From JAFCUW01 sp049897565 (GTDB lineage: Bacteria; Pseudomonadota; Gammaproteobacteria; Burkholderiales; Burkholderiaceae_D): a stretch of DNA of 64,000 nt. Location: assembly GCF_049897565.1 (NCBI RefSeq), contig NZ_JAFCWM010000002.1, forward strand, positions 62,001-126,000. The letters are read 5' to 3'. Position 1 is the first letter of the stretch. Every line of letters begins with the position of its first letter. Shown in pieces: positions 44,358-54,493 of this stretch. A model generated the notes under the pieces. That model saw only the letters and a list, made by a program, of their open reading frames with translations. It searched no databases and was not told the DNA's origin. Position numbers and translations under genes: made by a program.

Positions 44358-45431
44358 ATGTACGAAACTTATTATGGCCTCAGCGCCAAGCCGTTCCGGC
44401 TGCGTCCGGACCCGCACTTCTTCTACGGCAGCAAGGGCCACAAGCGCGCCATGGCTTACCTCGACTACGGCCTGTCGCAGGGCGAGGGCTTCATCGTCAT
44501 CACCGGCGAAGTCGGCGCCGGCAAAACCACTCTGGTGCGCAACCTGCTCAACAACCTGCCGTCCGAGCAGATCATCGCCGCCCACATCGTCAACACCAAC
44601 CTCGATTCGGACGACACCTTGCGCATGGTGGTGTCGGCGTTCGGCCTGCCATACGAGAACGCCAGCAAGCCTGACCTCTTGACGCGGCTGGAACAATTCC
44701 TGCGCGCCGCCGATCAGCAGGGCAAGCGCGCCCTCCTGATCGTCGACGAGGCGCAGAACCTGACCGCCCGCACGGTCGAGGAACTGCGCATGCTGTCGAA
44801 CTTCCAGACCGACGAAAAGTCGCTGCTGCAAACCTTCCTGCTCGGCCAGCCGGAGTTTCGCACCACCTTGCACAGCGCCAGCATGCTGCAGCTGCGCCAG
44901 CGCGTCATCGCCAGCTATCACCTCGGCCCGATGGACGCCGACGAGACCCAGGCCTACATCGAGCACCGGCTGCACACGGTCGGCTGGAACGGCGACCCGG
45001 CGTTTTCGCCCGGCGCCTACGCCGCCATCTACGGCTACACCGGCGGCATCCCGCGCAAGACCAACACCTTGTGCGACCGTCTGCTGCTGATGGGCTACCT
45101 GGAAGAGCTGCACGCGTTTACCGAAACCGAGGTCAACGCCGTGATCACCGACATCGACGAGGAATTCCAGCTGCCGCCGGGCGCCGCCGAAGCCGAGCGC
45201 GCCGAAGCGTCCGAGCCGGTCGCCGCCGAACCGGTCGGCAGCAGCGGCCAGATGGACGAGCGCATGATGCGGCTGGAAAAGTCGATCGTGTCGGTGCTGT
45301 CGATTCTGAAAAAGATCGTGGCCACCCCGGCTGCCGCCGTCGCCGCGGTGGCCGGCAGCGCTGCCGCCGCTGCGCCTGCCGCAGCGGCCGACGCCGCCCT
45401 GCCGGCCGAAACGCAGGACCTGCGCCAATGA
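44358..45431 (+). CDS. XrtA-associated AAA ATPase
   Basis: A 357-residue ExeA-like ATPase. It begins with the family entry motif YYGLSAKPFRLRPDPHFFY, then Walker A ITGEVGAGKTTLVRNLL near residue 50, Walker B LLIVDEAQNL and LRMLSNFQTDEKSLLQTFLL. The C-terminal tail is Ala-rich and low-complexity (with AAAVAAVAGSAAAAAP). The gene overlaps the deacetylase start by four bases. It may assemble or position the polysaccharide machine. Confidence 0.92.
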   Translation: MYETYYGLSAKPFRLRPDPHFFYGSKGHKRAMAYLDYGLSQGEGFIVITGEVGAGKTTLVRNLLNNLPSEQIIAAHIVNTNLDSDDTLRMVVSAFGLPYENASKPDLLTRLEQFLRAADQQGKRALLIVDEAQNLTARTVEELRMLSNFQTDEKSLLQTFLLGQPEFRTTLHSASMLQLRQRVIASYHLGPMDADETQAYIEHRLHTVGWNGDPAFSPGAYAAIYGYTGGIPRKTNTLCDRLLLMGYLEELHAFTETEVNAVITDIDEEFQLPPGAAEAERAEASEPVAAEPVGSSGQMDERMMRLEKSIVSVLSILKKIVATPAAAVAAVAGSAAAAAPAAAADAALPAETQDLRQ

Positions 45432-46312
45432 AGCGCGACGTCGCAACCGCGCACCAGGGCGCGGCCCCTGGCGCGGTGATCCGCAACGCCATGACGATCG
45501 ACGTCGAGGATTATTTCCAGGTGTCGGCGTTCGCGCCGTACATCGACCGCGACAGCTGGCCGAACCTCGAATGCCGGGTCGAAGCGAACATCGACCGCAT
45601 CCTCGCCATCCTCGCCGCCGGCAACGTCCACGCCACCTTCTTCACGCTCGGCTGGATTGCCGAACGCTATCCGGCCATGGTGCGCCGCATCGTCGCCGGC
45701 GGCCATGAACTGGCCAGCCACGGCTACGGCCACCTGCGCGCGTCCGACCAGAGCCGCGCCGAGTTTGCCGACGACGTCACGCGCAGCAAGGCGCTGCTCG
45801 AAGACATCGGCGGCAACGCGGTGCTCGGCTACCGCGCGCCGAGCTTTTCGATCGGCACCGGCAACCTGTGGGCGCTCGACGTGCTCAAGGAAGCCGGCTA
45901 CCGCTACAGCTCGAGCATCTACCCGATCAAGCACGACCACTACGGCATGCCCGACGCGCCGCGTTTCGCGTTCTACCCGAACGGCCCGGATGGCTTGCTC
46001 GAAGTGCCGATCACCACCGTGCAGTTGATGGGGCGCAACCTGCCGGCCGGCGGCGGCGGTTACTTCCGCCTGTTGCCGTATGCGCTGTCGCGCTGGATGA
46101 TGAAGCAGGTCAACCAGGCCGACCGCCAGCCGGCCATTTTCTATTTCCATCCGTGGGAGGTCGATCCCGGCCAGCCGCGTCCCGAGGGCGTCGGCGCCAA
46201 GAGCCGCTTTCGCCATTACGTCAATCTGGCGCGCATGGAAGCGCGCATCGGCGCGCTGACGCGCGACTTCGCGTGGGACCGCATGGACCGTATTTTCCTG
46301 GGCAAGCAATGA
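45428..46312 (+). CDS. XrtA-system polysaccharide deacetylase
   Basis: A 294-residue carbohydrate esterase family 4-like enzyme. Motifs are NAMTIDVEDYFQVSAF with the catalytic Asp, GGHELASHGYGHL with metal-binding His residues, and LGYRAPSFSI. The end has IFYFHPWEVDPGQPRP. It removes acetyl groups from the polysaccharide. It overlaps both neighbours (ATGA junctions at 45428 and 46309). Confidence 0.93.
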   Translation: MKRDVATAHQGAAPGAVIRNAMTIDVEDYFQVSAFAPYIDRDSWPNLECRVEANIDRILAILAAGNVHATFFTLGWIAERYPAMVRRIVAGGHELASHGYGHLRASDQSRAEFADDVTRSKALLEDIGGNAVLGYRAPSFSIGTGNLWALDVLKEAGYRYSSSIYPIKHDHYGMPDAPRFAFYPNGPDGLLEVPITTVQLMGRNLPAGGGGYFRLLPYALSRWMMKQVNQADRQPAIFYFHPWEVDPGQPRPEGVGAKSRFRHYVNLARMEARIGALTRDFAWDRMDRIFLGKQ

Positions 46313-47397
46313 GTTCGATGTTGGAAGCGCCTGAACAAGCCGCAGCGCAGCGCGCCACCGGCCCGCTGACAGTCAAGTTGATGGTCGCGCACGACAAGGC
46401 GCGCTGGGACGCGTTCGTCGACGGCTGCCCGGAAGCGACGTTTTTCCACCGCGCCGGCTGGCAGCGCGTGATCGAGCAGTCGTTCAAGCTGAAGACGTGG
46501 TTCTACTACGTCGAACAGGCTGGCCAGATCCAGGGCGTGCTGCCGCTGTGCGAAATTAACAGCCGGCTGTTTGGCCACGCGCTCGGCGCCATGCAGTTCT
46601 GCGTCTACGGCGGCGTTGCCGCCATCAATGACGAGGCGCGCGCCCTGCTCGACGGCGCAGCCGACGCGCTGGCGCGCCAGCTGAAGGTCGGTCACCTCGA
46701 ATACCGCAACATGGTCGCCGCCCATCCGGGCGACGCCGCCTGGCACACCAAGGAACTGTACGTCACGTTCCGCAAGGCGATTTCAAGCGACGACGACGAG
46801 AACATGAACGCCATCCCGCGCAAGCAGCGCGCGATGGTGCGCAAGGGCATCAAGCTTGGCCTGGTGGGCGAAGTCGACGACAACGTCGACCGCATGTTCG
46901 ACGCCTACGCCAGCAGCGTGCACCGGCTCGGCACGCCCGTGTTCCCGAAAAAATATTTCGCGCTGCTGAAGGACGAATTCGGCGACGACTGCGAAGTGCG
47001 CGTCATCACCCAGAACGGCGCGCTGGTCGCCGCGGTGCTGTCGTTCTACTGGCGCGACGAAGTGGTGCCGTACTACGGCGGCGGCATGCCGCTGGCGCGC
47101 GACGTCGCCGGCAACGACTTCATGTACTGGAACCTGATGCAGGCCGCCGCCGCGCGCGGCGCCCGCCTGTTCGACTTCGGCCGCAGCAAGCTCGGCACCG
47201 GCGCCTACGACTTCAAGAAGAACTGGGGCTTCACCGCCCAGCCGCTGCCGTACGAATACCGGCTGTACGAGTCGACCGAGCTGCCGGACAACAATCCGCT
47301 CAATCCGAAGTACCAGCTGTTCATCAAGATGTGGAAAAAGATGCCTTTGAAGCTGGCCAACATCATCGGGCCGCACATCGTCAGGAACCTGGGCTGA
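46309..47397 (+). CDS. XrtA/PEP-CTERM-associated FemAB-type peptidyl/aminoacyl transferase
   Basis: A 362-residue GNAT-fold FemAB-like protein. Features are EATFFHRAGWQRVIEQSF near residue 41, VLPLCEINSRLFGHAL, HLEYRNMVAAH and RKQRAMVRKGIKLGLV, and the late motif LFDFGRSKLGTGAYDFKKNWG. FemAB proteins add amino acids to cell-wall precursors; here transfer of an amino-acyl group to the glycan or a peptide is an inference. Its start overlaps the deacetylase stop. Confidence 0.9.
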   Translation: MSSMLEAPEQAAAQRATGPLTVKLMVAHDKARWDAFVDGCPEATFFHRAGWQRVIEQSFKLKTWFYYVEQAGQIQGVLPLCEINSRLFGHALGAMQFCVYGGVAAINDEARALLDGAADALARQLKVGHLEYRNMVAAHPGDAAWHTKELYVTFRKAISSDDDENMNAIPRKQRAMVRKGIKLGLVGEVDDNVDRMFDAYASSVHRLGTPVFPKKYFALLKDEFGDDCEVRVITQNGALVAAVLSFYWRDEVVPYYGGGMPLARDVAGNDFMYWNLMQAAAARGARLFDFGRSKLGTGAYDFKKNWGFTAQPLPYEYRLYESTELPDNNPLNPKYQLFIKMWKKMPLKLANIIGPHIVRNLG

Positions 47398-47402
47398 CCG
47401 AC

Positions 47403-48617
47403 GTGGAAAACCTGCTCCTGCTGATCCACCGTATGCCGTATCCGCCCAACAAGGGCGACAAGATCCGCTCGTACAACCTGCTCAAGCACCTGGCGCAGCA
47501 TTACCGGGTGCACCTGGGCACGTTCGTCGACGACGCCGACGACTGGCAGCATGTGCCGCTGGTGCAGGGCATGTGCGCCAGCAGCCACTTCGCCAAACTC
47601 AATCCTACCATGGCGCGCGTCAAAAGCCTGGGCGCGCTGCTCGGCAATCGCGCCCTGTCGCTCGACTATTACCACGACGCCGGCATGCACAAGTGGGTCG
47701 CCCGCACGATGCAGGCGCACGCGATCAGCAAGATCGTCGTGTTCTCGTCGCCGATGGCGCAATATGCCCAGCCCTATCCGGCGGCGCGCCGCGTGATCGA
47801 TTTTTGCGACGTCGATTCGGACAAGTGGCGCCAGTACGCCGAGAAGAAATCCGGGCCGATGGCCTGGCTGTACGGCCATGAAGCGCGCCAGCTGCTCGCC
47901 TACGAGCGCAAGGTCGCGCGCGAATGCGACGCCGCCCTGTTCGTCTCGGCGCCGGAAGCGGCGTTGTTTAAGCAGCTCGCGCCCGAAAGCGCGGCGCGCA
48001 TCGGCTACTTCAACAACGGCGTCGACACCGGGTTCTTCGCGCCCAGCGCCGCCTCGCCGAATCCCTACGCCCCCGGCCAAAAAGTGATCGCCTTTGCCGG
48101 CGCCATGGACTACTGGCCCAACATCGACGCGGTGCAGTGGTTCGCCGCCGAAGTGCTGCCGGCCGTGCTGGCCGCCGAACCGGCGGCGGCGTTCTACATC
48201 GTCGGCGCGCGCCCGTCTGCGGCGGTGCAGGCGCTGGCGGCGCTGCCGAACGTGTTCGTCACCGGCACCGTCGACGACGTGCGCCCGTACGTCACCCACG
48301 CCGCGCTGTCGGTGGCGCCGCTGCGCATCGCCCGCGGCATCCAGAACAAGGTCCTCGAGGCGATGTCGCTGGCCAAGACCATCGTCGTCTCGCCGCAGGC
48401 GCTCGAAGGCATCGAAGCCGAACCAGGACGCGAACTGCTGCTGGCCGCCGACGCGCCGCAATTTGCCGCCGCCGTGCTGCACGCGCTGGCCCATCCCGAT
48501 GCCGCCATGGGCCAGGCCGCACGCCGCAAGGTCGAAGCGCGCTACGGCTGGTCGGCCAACCTGGCGCGGGTCGACTCCCTGCTCGACAACACCACCACCA
48601 TGACGGAAACCGCATGA
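47403..48617 (+). CDS. XrtA-system family-1-type glycosyltransferase (TIGR03087 type)
   Basis: A 404-residue GT-B glycosyltransferase. The start GTG 47403 gives ENLLLLIHRMPYPPNKGDKI, the typical family opening. The donor-binding part reads YFNNGVDTGFFAPS, VIAFAGAMDYWPNIDAVQWF and APLRIARGIQNKVLEAMSLA. It adds a sugar during repeat-unit assembly. It overlaps xrtA by four bases (ATGA). Confidence 0.9.
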   Translation: MENLLLLIHRMPYPPNKGDKIRSYNLLKHLAQHYRVHLGTFVDDADDWQHVPLVQGMCASSHFAKLNPTMARVKSLGALLGNRALSLDYYHDAGMHKWVARTMQAHAISKIVVFSSPMAQYAQPYPAARRVIDFCDVDSDKWRQYAEKKSGPMAWLYGHEARQLLAYERKVARECDAALFVSAPEAALFKQLAPESAARIGYFNNGVDTGFFAPSAASPNPYAPGQKVIAFAGAMDYWPNIDAVQWFAAEVLPAVLAAEPAAAFYIVGARPSAAVQALAALPNVFVTGTVDDVRPYVTHAALSVAPLRIARGIQNKVLEAMSLAKTIVVSPQALEGIEAEPGRELLLAADAPQFAAAVLHALAHPDAAMGQAARRKVEARYGWSANLARVDSLLDNTTTMTETA

Positions 48618-50170
48618 GCGTCATCACGCCCTCCACCACCAAGCTGACGCAGGCGATCGCCACGGCCGAGCGCGGCAGCATCGCGCGCTACCTGATCATC
48701 GCCGTCGCGCTGCTGCTGCCGCTGCTGCTGCACTTCGCCACGGCCAGTTCGATCGTCTCGATCTGGAACCGCTCCGAAACGTTCGCCCACGGCTACATCA
48801 TCGTGCCGATCAGCCTGTGGCTGGCGTGGGAACGGCGCGCCACGCTGGCGCAGATGACGGCCTCGCCCTTTTGGCCCGGCTTCGTGCTGCTGGCGCTGTG
48901 CGGCTTCGGCTGGCTGCTGGCCGACCTGGGCGACGTGCAGATCGTCAAGCAGTACGCGTTCGCCGCCATGCTGCCGCTGACCGCGCTGGCCGTGCTCGGA
49001 CGCCGCATCGCCCGCGTGCTCGCCTTCGCCCTGCTGTTTCTGCTGTTCGCGGTGCCGTTCGGCGAAATATTCATCGACCCGTTGATCAACATCACCGCCA
49101 ACTTCACCATCGACTTGCTGCGCGCCACCGGCATTCCGGTCCTGCGCGAGGGCAACCACTTCTCCATCCCGTCGGGTAACTGGTCCGTCGTCGAGGCCTG
49201 CAGCGGCCTGCGCTACCTGATCGCCTCGGTCACGCTCGGCACCCTGTACGCCCACCTGACATATCGCTCGCGCTGGCGCCAGGCGCTGTTCATCCTGTTG
49301 GCGATCCTCGTGCCGATCGCCGCCAACACGGGCCGCGCCTACATGATCGTGATGATGGGCCACCTGTCGGGCATGACGATGGCCGTCGGCGTCGACCACC
49401 TGATCTACGGCTGGGTATTTTTCGGCATCGTCATGTTCGTGCTGTTCTGGCTCGGCACGTTCTGGCGCGAAGACCGCGCGCCAGCCAAGGGCGCGCCGCG
49501 CGTTCTGCCGCCGCAAGGACCGCCGGCGTCGACCGCCAGGCTGGCCGCCGCCGCGCTGGCCGTTGCCGTCTGCATCGGCGCCTGGCCGCTGTACGCCGCC
49601 TGGCTCGAGCGAAACGCCGTCAATCCCGCCACGCCGCAGCTGAGCGGGCCGCAGGCGGCTTGGACGGTGGCACCCCAGTTCGCCGACTGGACACCCGGCT
49701 TCGCCAAGCCGGCCACGCAGTTCCAGGGCGCGTACGCCAACGGCGGCCAGCCGGCCGGCCTGGCGCTGCTGTACTACCGCGCCCAGCGCACCGGCACTCG
49801 CCTGATCAGTTCGACCAACCGCCTGGTCGGCGAAAAGAGCGCCTGGCGCAGCAACGGCGCCGCGGTACGCACTGAGACGATCGGCGCGCGCACCTTCGGC
49901 GTGCGCGAAGAAATCCTCGCCGATGCGCGCGGACGCATGCTGGTCTGGCACTGGTACCGCATCGACGGCAAGGACACCCGCAGCGATTACGTCGGCAAGC
50001 TGTACCAGGTGATGCAGAAGGCGCTGCACGGCAGCGACGACGGCGCCGCCATCATCGTCTATGCCCGTTTCGACGACAGCCCGGAGCAGGCGCGCGCCAC
50101 CTTGCGCGCCTTCCTGGCGGCCAACCTGGCGCCGGTGGAAGCGGCGCTCGACCAGACCCGGCGGCGCTGA
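48614..50170 (+). CDS. xrtA: Exosortase A with C-terminal EpsI domain
   Basis: A 518-residue polytopic transpeptidase-like enzyme. Eight or so helices fill the first 300 residues. The catalytic Cys is in VVEACSGLRYLIASV near residue 196, the conserved Arg in AANTGRAYMIVMM near 240 and the conserved His in VGVDHLIYGWVFFG near 261. A soluble EpsI (DUF3485) domain (residues about 310-518, TVAPQFADWTPGF onward) completes it. It recognises and processes PEP-CTERM tails such as that of the 33.8-kb protein. Its end touches the start of the next glycosyltransferase. Confidence 0.95.
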   Translation: MSVITPSTTKLTQAIATAERGSIARYLIIAVALLLPLLLHFATASSIVSIWNRSETFAHGYIIVPISLWLAWERRATLAQMTASPFWPGFVLLALCGFGWLLADLGDVQIVKQYAFAAMLPLTALAVLGRRIARVLAFALLFLLFAVPFGEIFIDPLINITANFTIDLLRATGIPVLREGNHFSIPSGNWSVVEACSGLRYLIASVTLGTLYAHLTYRSRWRQALFILLAILVPIAANTGRAYMIVMMGHLSGMTMAVGVDHLIYGWVFFGIVMFVLFWLGTFWREDRAPAKGAPRVLPPQGPPASTARLAAAALAVAVCIGAWPLYAAWLERNAVNPATPQLSGPQAAWTVAPQFADWTPGFAKPATQFQGAYANGGQPAGLALLYYRAQRTGTRLISSTNRLVGEKSAWRSNGAAVRTETIGARTFGVREEILADARGRMLVWHWYRIDGKDTRSDYVGKLYQVMQKALHGSDDGAAIIVYARFDDSPEQARATLRAFLAANLAPVEAALDQTRRR

Positions 50171-51351
50171 TGGTCGCCCCGCATAACGAGGCGCCGCTGG
50201 TCGTGCACCTGATCTACCGGCTCGACTTCGGCGGGCTGGAAAACCTGATGGTCGAGCGCATCAACCGCATGCCGGCCGACGCCTACCGCCACGCGGTGGT
50301 GTGCCTGACCGGCTACACCGATTTCGCCAACAAGATCACCCGCCCGGGCGTCGAACTGTACTCGCTGGGCAAACAGTCCGGCCTGTCGCTCGGCACCCAC
50401 GCGGCGCTTTGGAAGCTGCTGCGCAAGCTGAAACCGGCCGTCCTGCACAGCTACAACCTGTCGGCGATCGAGTACGCGCCGGCCGCCCTGCTCGCCGGCG
50501 TGCCGGTGCGCGTCAACGGCGCCCACGGCCGCGACGCCGCCGATCCGCAGGGCCGCAACCGGAAGCACAATTTCCTGCGCCGCATGATGGTGCCGTTCTA
50601 CGACTGTTGCTACGCCAACTCGGCCGACATGCTCGAGTGGAACCGCACCGTCATCGGCGTGCCGGCGCACAAGAGCCGGCTGCTGGCGAACGGCATCGAC
50701 AGCGACAAGTTCCGCCCCGCCGCCGGCGATCGCAGCGACGCCTTTTTTGCCGCCGGCTGCATCGTCATCGGCACCGTCGGGCGCATCCAGGATGTGAAGG
50801 ACCACGCCACCCTGGTCGACGCCTTTGTGCAGCTGCTCGGTCGCATGCCCGAACAGCGCGCGCAGCTGCGCCTGGCCATCGTCGGCGACGGCCCGGTGCT
50901 GGAAAAGCTGCGCGCCAAGGTGGCCGCCGCCGGCATCGCCGACCAGGTCTGGCTACCCGGCGCGCGCACCGACATCGCTGACATCCTGCGCGGCCTCGAC
51001 ATCTTCGCCATGTCGTCGATCGCCGAAGGCACGCCCGGTTCGGCGCTCGAAGCGATGGCCAGCGGCTTGCCGGTGGTCGGCACGCGCGTCGGCGGCATCC
51101 CCGAAGTGATCGCCGACGGCGTCACCGGCCTCTTGGTGCCGGCGTCGGATCCGGCGGCGATGGCGCAGGCGCTCGAACGCTACGCCCGTTCGCCGGCGAT
51201 GACGCGTGAACACGGCGCCGCCGGCCGCGAGCGCGTGCAGCGCAACTACAACATGAACGCGATGGTGGCGGGCTACCAATCGATGTACGACACGCTGTGT
51301 GAACGAAAAACGAGCTTCAGAAAGAACATTAAATCATGTGTGGAATCGTAG
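50170..51351 (+). CDS. XrtA-system glycosyltransferase (TIGR03088 type)
   Basis: A 393-residue GT4-like glycosyltransferase. LVVHLIYRLDFGGLENLMVE is the acceptor-side loop. The donor side has IVIGTVGRIQDVKDHATLVD, LPGARTDIADILRGLDIFAM and SIAEGTPGSALEAMASGLPV, with the E-x7-E motif. It overlaps the amidotransferase gene by 16 bases. Confidence 0.9.
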   Translation: MVAPHNEAPLVVHLIYRLDFGGLENLMVERINRMPADAYRHAVVCLTGYTDFANKITRPGVELYSLGKQSGLSLGTHAALWKLLRKLKPAVLHSYNLSAIEYAPAALLAGVPVRVNGAHGRDAADPQGRNRKHNFLRRMMVPFYDCCYANSADMLEWNRTVIGVPAHKSRLLANGIDSDKFRPAAGDRSDAFFAAGCIVIGTVGRIQDVKDHATLVDAFVQLLGRMPEQRAQLRLAIVGDGPVLEKLRAKVAAAGIADQVWLPGARTDIADILRGLDIFAMSSIAEGTPGSALEAMASGLPVVGTRVGGIPEVIADGVTGLLVPASDPAAMAQALERYARSPAMTREHGAAGRERVQRNYNMNAMVAGYQSMYDTLCERKTSFRKNIKSCVES

Positions 51352-53240
51352 GAATCTTTGATACGCGCGGCGCGCGACCGATCGACCGCGCGCTGCTAAG
51401 CCGCATGAACGAGCGCCATCATCACCGCGGGCCGGACGAAGGCGACATCTACACCGAACCCGGAGTCGGCTTCGGCCACCGGCGCCTGTCGGTGATCGAC
51501 ATCGCCAGCGGCCAGCAGCCAATGTTCAACGCCGCCGGCGACGTCGGCGTGGTGTTCAATGGCGAGATCTACAACTTCCCGGAACTGACCGAGGAACTGC
51601 AGCAGCTCGGCTACGTGTTCCGCACCAAGAGCGACACCGAAACCATCGTCCACGCCTGGTCGGCCTGGGGCGAAGCGTGCGTCCACAAGCTGCGCGGCAT
51701 GTTCGCCATCTGCGTCTGGGACCGCACCAGGCAGGTCATGTTCATGGCGCGCGACCGCCTCGGCGTCAAGCCCTTCTACTATGCGCTGCTGCCCGACGGG
51801 ATGTTCATCTTCGGCTCCGAGCTCAAGTCCCTGCGCGCCCACCCGGACCTGCCGCACGCGATCGACCCGCAGGCGGTCGAGGACTATTTCGCCTACGGCT
51901 ACGTGCCGGAGCCGAAAACGATTTACCTCGGCGCCAAGAAGCTCTCCCCTGGCTACACGCTGACGATCCACATCGGCCAGCCGGTGCCGCAGCCGAAAAA
52001 ATTCTGGGACGTGCCGTTCAAGCTGCACGCGCCGATGAGCGAGAAGGACGCCGAGGAAGAGCTGATCGTGCGCCTGCGCGAAGCGGTCAAGATCCGCCTG
52101 AAGGCCGAGGTGCCGCTGGGCGCCTTCCTGTCCGGCGGCGTCGACTCGAGCGCCATCGTGGCGATGATGGCAGGCCTGATGAAGGACCCGGTCAACACCT
52201 GCTCGATCGCGTTCCAGGAAAAGGCGTTCGACGAGTCGCAGTACGCCGAACAGGTGGCGCGCCAGTACAAGACCGAACACGTCACCGAAACTGTCGACAC
52301 CGACGACTACGCGCTGCTCGACACGCTGGCCGACCTGTACGACGAGCCGTACGCCGACAGTTCGGCCATCCCGACCTACCGCGTCTGCCAGCTGGCGCGC
52401 AAACGCGTGACGGTGGCCCTGTCCGGCGACGGCGGCGACGAGAACCTGGCCGGCTACCGCCGCTACCGCTACGCGATGGCAGAAGACAGCGTGCGCTCGA
52501 AAATCCCGCCGACCATGCGCAAACTCATCTTCGGCCCGCTCGGCAAATACTATCCGAAGGCCGACTGGGCGCCGCGCGTGTTCCGCGCCAAGACCACCTT
52601 CGAAGCGCTGTCGCGCGACCTGGTCGAAGGCTACTTCCATGGCGTCTCGATCATGTCCGACGACATGCGCGCGCAGCTGTTCTCCGACAAGTTCCGCAAG
52701 AACCTGCAGGGTTACCAGGCCATTGAGGTGATGAAGGGCCACGCCGCCGCGTCGCCGACGGACGACCCGCTGTCGATGATCCAGTACCTCGACATGAAGA
52801 CCTACCTGCCGGGCGACATCCTCACCAAGGTCGACCGCGCCAGCATGGCGCATGCGCTGGAAGTGCGCGTGCCGCTGCTCGACCACAAGCTGGTCGAATG
52901 GATTTCCGGCCTGCCGCCAGAGATGAAGCTCAAGGGCAGCGAAGGCAAGTACATCTTCAAGAAGAGCCTCGAACCGCATCTGACCGAAGAGATCCTCTAC
53001 CGCAAGAAGATGGGCTTTGCGGTGCCGCTGGCGACCTGGTTCCGCGGCCCGCTGCGCCAGCGCGTGCGCGAGTCGCTGCTGGGCGACACGCTGGCCTCGA
53101 CCGGCATCTTCAACACCAACTATCTCGCCCAGATGGTCGAGCAGCACGAGTCGGGCCGGCGCGACTACAGCGCGCCGATCTGGACGGTGCTGATGTTCGA
53201 AGCGTTCCTGCGCAAGGAACTGCAGGGCGAAGCGGCATGA
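51336..53240 (+). CDS. XrtA-system amidotransferase (asparagine synthase type)
   Basis: A 634-residue class II glutamine amidotransferase with a catalytic N-terminal Cys (MCGIVGIFDT), RGPDEGD and FNGEIYNF. A synthetase domain follows: FLSGGVDSSAIVAMMAGL, then SGDGGDENLAGYRRYRY. Both halves are intact, in contrast to the paralogue at 59397-61250. It probably amidates a sugar acid or peptide in the polysaccharide pathway. The glycosyltransferase gene follows with a four-base overlap. Confidence 0.93.
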   Translation: MCGIVGIFDTRGARPIDRALLSRMNERHHHRGPDEGDIYTEPGVGFGHRRLSVIDIASGQQPMFNAAGDVGVVFNGEIYNFPELTEELQQLGYVFRTKSDTETIVHAWSAWGEACVHKLRGMFAICVWDRTRQVMFMARDRLGVKPFYYALLPDGMFIFGSELKSLRAHPDLPHAIDPQAVEDYFAYGYVPEPKTIYLGAKKLSPGYTLTIHIGQPVPQPKKFWDVPFKLHAPMSEKDAEEELIVRLREAVKIRLKAEVPLGAFLSGGVDSSAIVAMMAGLMKDPVNTCSIAFQEKAFDESQYAEQVARQYKTEHVTETVDTDDYALLDTLADLYDEPYADSSAIPTYRVCQLARKRVTVALSGDGGDENLAGYRRYRYAMAEDSVRSKIPPTMRKLIFGPLGKYYPKADWAPRVFRAKTTFEALSRDLVEGYFHGVSIMSDDMRAQLFSDKFRKNLQGYQAIEVMKGHAAASPTDDPLSMIQYLDMKTYLPGDILTKVDRASMAHALEVRVPLLDHKLVEWISGLPPEMKLKGSEGKYIFKKSLEPHLTEEILYRKKMGFAVPLATWFRGPLRQRVRESLLGDTLASTGIFNTNYLAQMVEQHESGRRDYSAPIWTVLMFEAFLRKELQGEAA

Positions 53241-54493
53241 GCGCGCTGCCGAAGCTGGACGCCTTGAGCGCGCCGCTGCGCATATTGCACGTGCTCGACC
53301 ATTCGATCCCGCTGCACAGCGGCTACACCTTCCGCACCCGCTCGATCCTGCAGCAGCAGCGCGCGCTCGGCTGGCAGACGTTTCACCTGACCAGCCCGAA
53401 ACAGGGCGCCGCCCCGAAGGCGCACGAAGAAATCGACGGCCTCGGCTTCTACCGCACCGCGCCCAGCACTGGCCTGCTCGACCGCCTGCCGGTGCTGAAC
53501 CAGCTGGCCGTCATCGACCACCTGGCCGCGCGCTTGCTGGAAGTTGCGCGCGAGGTCAAGCCGGACGTGCTGCACGCGCACTCGCCGGCGCTCAACGCGA
53601 TCGCCGCGCTGCGGGTCGGCAAAAAGCTCGGCATCCCGGTGGTGTATGAAATCCGCGCCTTCTGGGAAGACGCCGCGGTCGACCATGGCACCGCCAGCGA
53701 ATGGGGACTGCGATACCGCATCACCCGCGCGATGGAAACCTATGCGCTGAAACGCGTCGACGCCGCCACCACCATCTGCGAAGGACTGCGCGCTGAAATC
53801 GTCGGCACCCGCGGCATCCCGGCGCAGAAGATCACCGTGATCCCGAACGCGGTCGACATCGGCGACTTTTCGGTCGACGGCGCGCGCGACGAAGTGCTCG
53901 CGTCCAGCCTTGGGCTGCAGGGCAAGTCGGTGCTCGGCTTCATCGGCTCGTTCTATGCGTACGAAGGCCTCGACGTGCTGCTGCAGGCGCTGCCGGCGAT
54001 GCTCGAAGCGAATCCGGCGATCCGCGTGCTGCTCGTCGGCGGCGGCCCGCAGGACGCCGCGCTCAAGGCGCAGGCGGTGCAGCTGGGCGTGGCCGACAAG
54101 GTGATCTTCACCGGCCGCGTGCCGCACCACGACGTGCAGCGCTATTACAACCTGGTCGACGTGCTGGTCTACCCGCGCCTGAAGATGCGCCTGACCGACC
54201 TGGTGACGCCGTTGAAACCGCTCGAAGCGATGGCGCAGGGCCGCCTGCTGGTGGCGTCCGACGTCGGCGGCCACAAGGAACTGATCGAAGACGGCAAGAC
54301 CGGCGTGCTGTTTCGCGCCGGCGACCCGCTGGCGCTGGCGCAGAAAACGCTCGCGCTGCTCGGCGCGCCGGAACGCTGGGCGGCCTTGCGCGCCCAGGGC
54401 AGAAGTTTTGTGGAAAATGAACGCAGCTGGAAGGCCAGCGTCGCGCGTTACAAGAACGTCTACCAGGGCGTCACCGGCAAGGCGACGCCTTGA
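53237..54493 (+). CDS. Exosortase A system-associated glycosyltransferase (TIGR04063 type)
   Basis: A 418-residue GT4-fold enzyme. The opening ILHVLDHSIPLHSGYTFRTR is characteristic of the family. The donor site has AVDIGDFSVDGARD, LGFIGSFYAYEGLDVLLQAL, VPHHDVQRYYNLVDVLVYPR and VTPLKPLEAMAQGRLLVASD. It overlaps the next gene's TTG start. Confidence 0.9.
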   Translation: MSALPKLDALSAPLRILHVLDHSIPLHSGYTFRTRSILQQQRALGWQTFHLTSPKQGAAPKAHEEIDGLGFYRTAPSTGLLDRLPVLNQLAVIDHLAARLLEVAREVKPDVLHAHSPALNAIAALRVGKKLGIPVVYEIRAFWEDAAVDHGTASEWGLRYRITRAMETYALKRVDAATTICEGLRAEIVGTRGIPAQKITVIPNAVDIGDFSVDGARDEVLASSLGLQGKSVLGFIGSFYAYEGLDVLLQALPAMLEANPAIRVLLVGGGPQDAALKAQAVQLGVADKVIFTGRVPHHDVQRYYNLVDVLVYPRLKMRLTDLVTPLKPLEAMAQGRLLVASDVGGHKELIEDGKTGVLFRAGDPLALAQKTLALLGAPERWAALRAQGRSFVENERSWKASVARYKNVYQGVTGKATP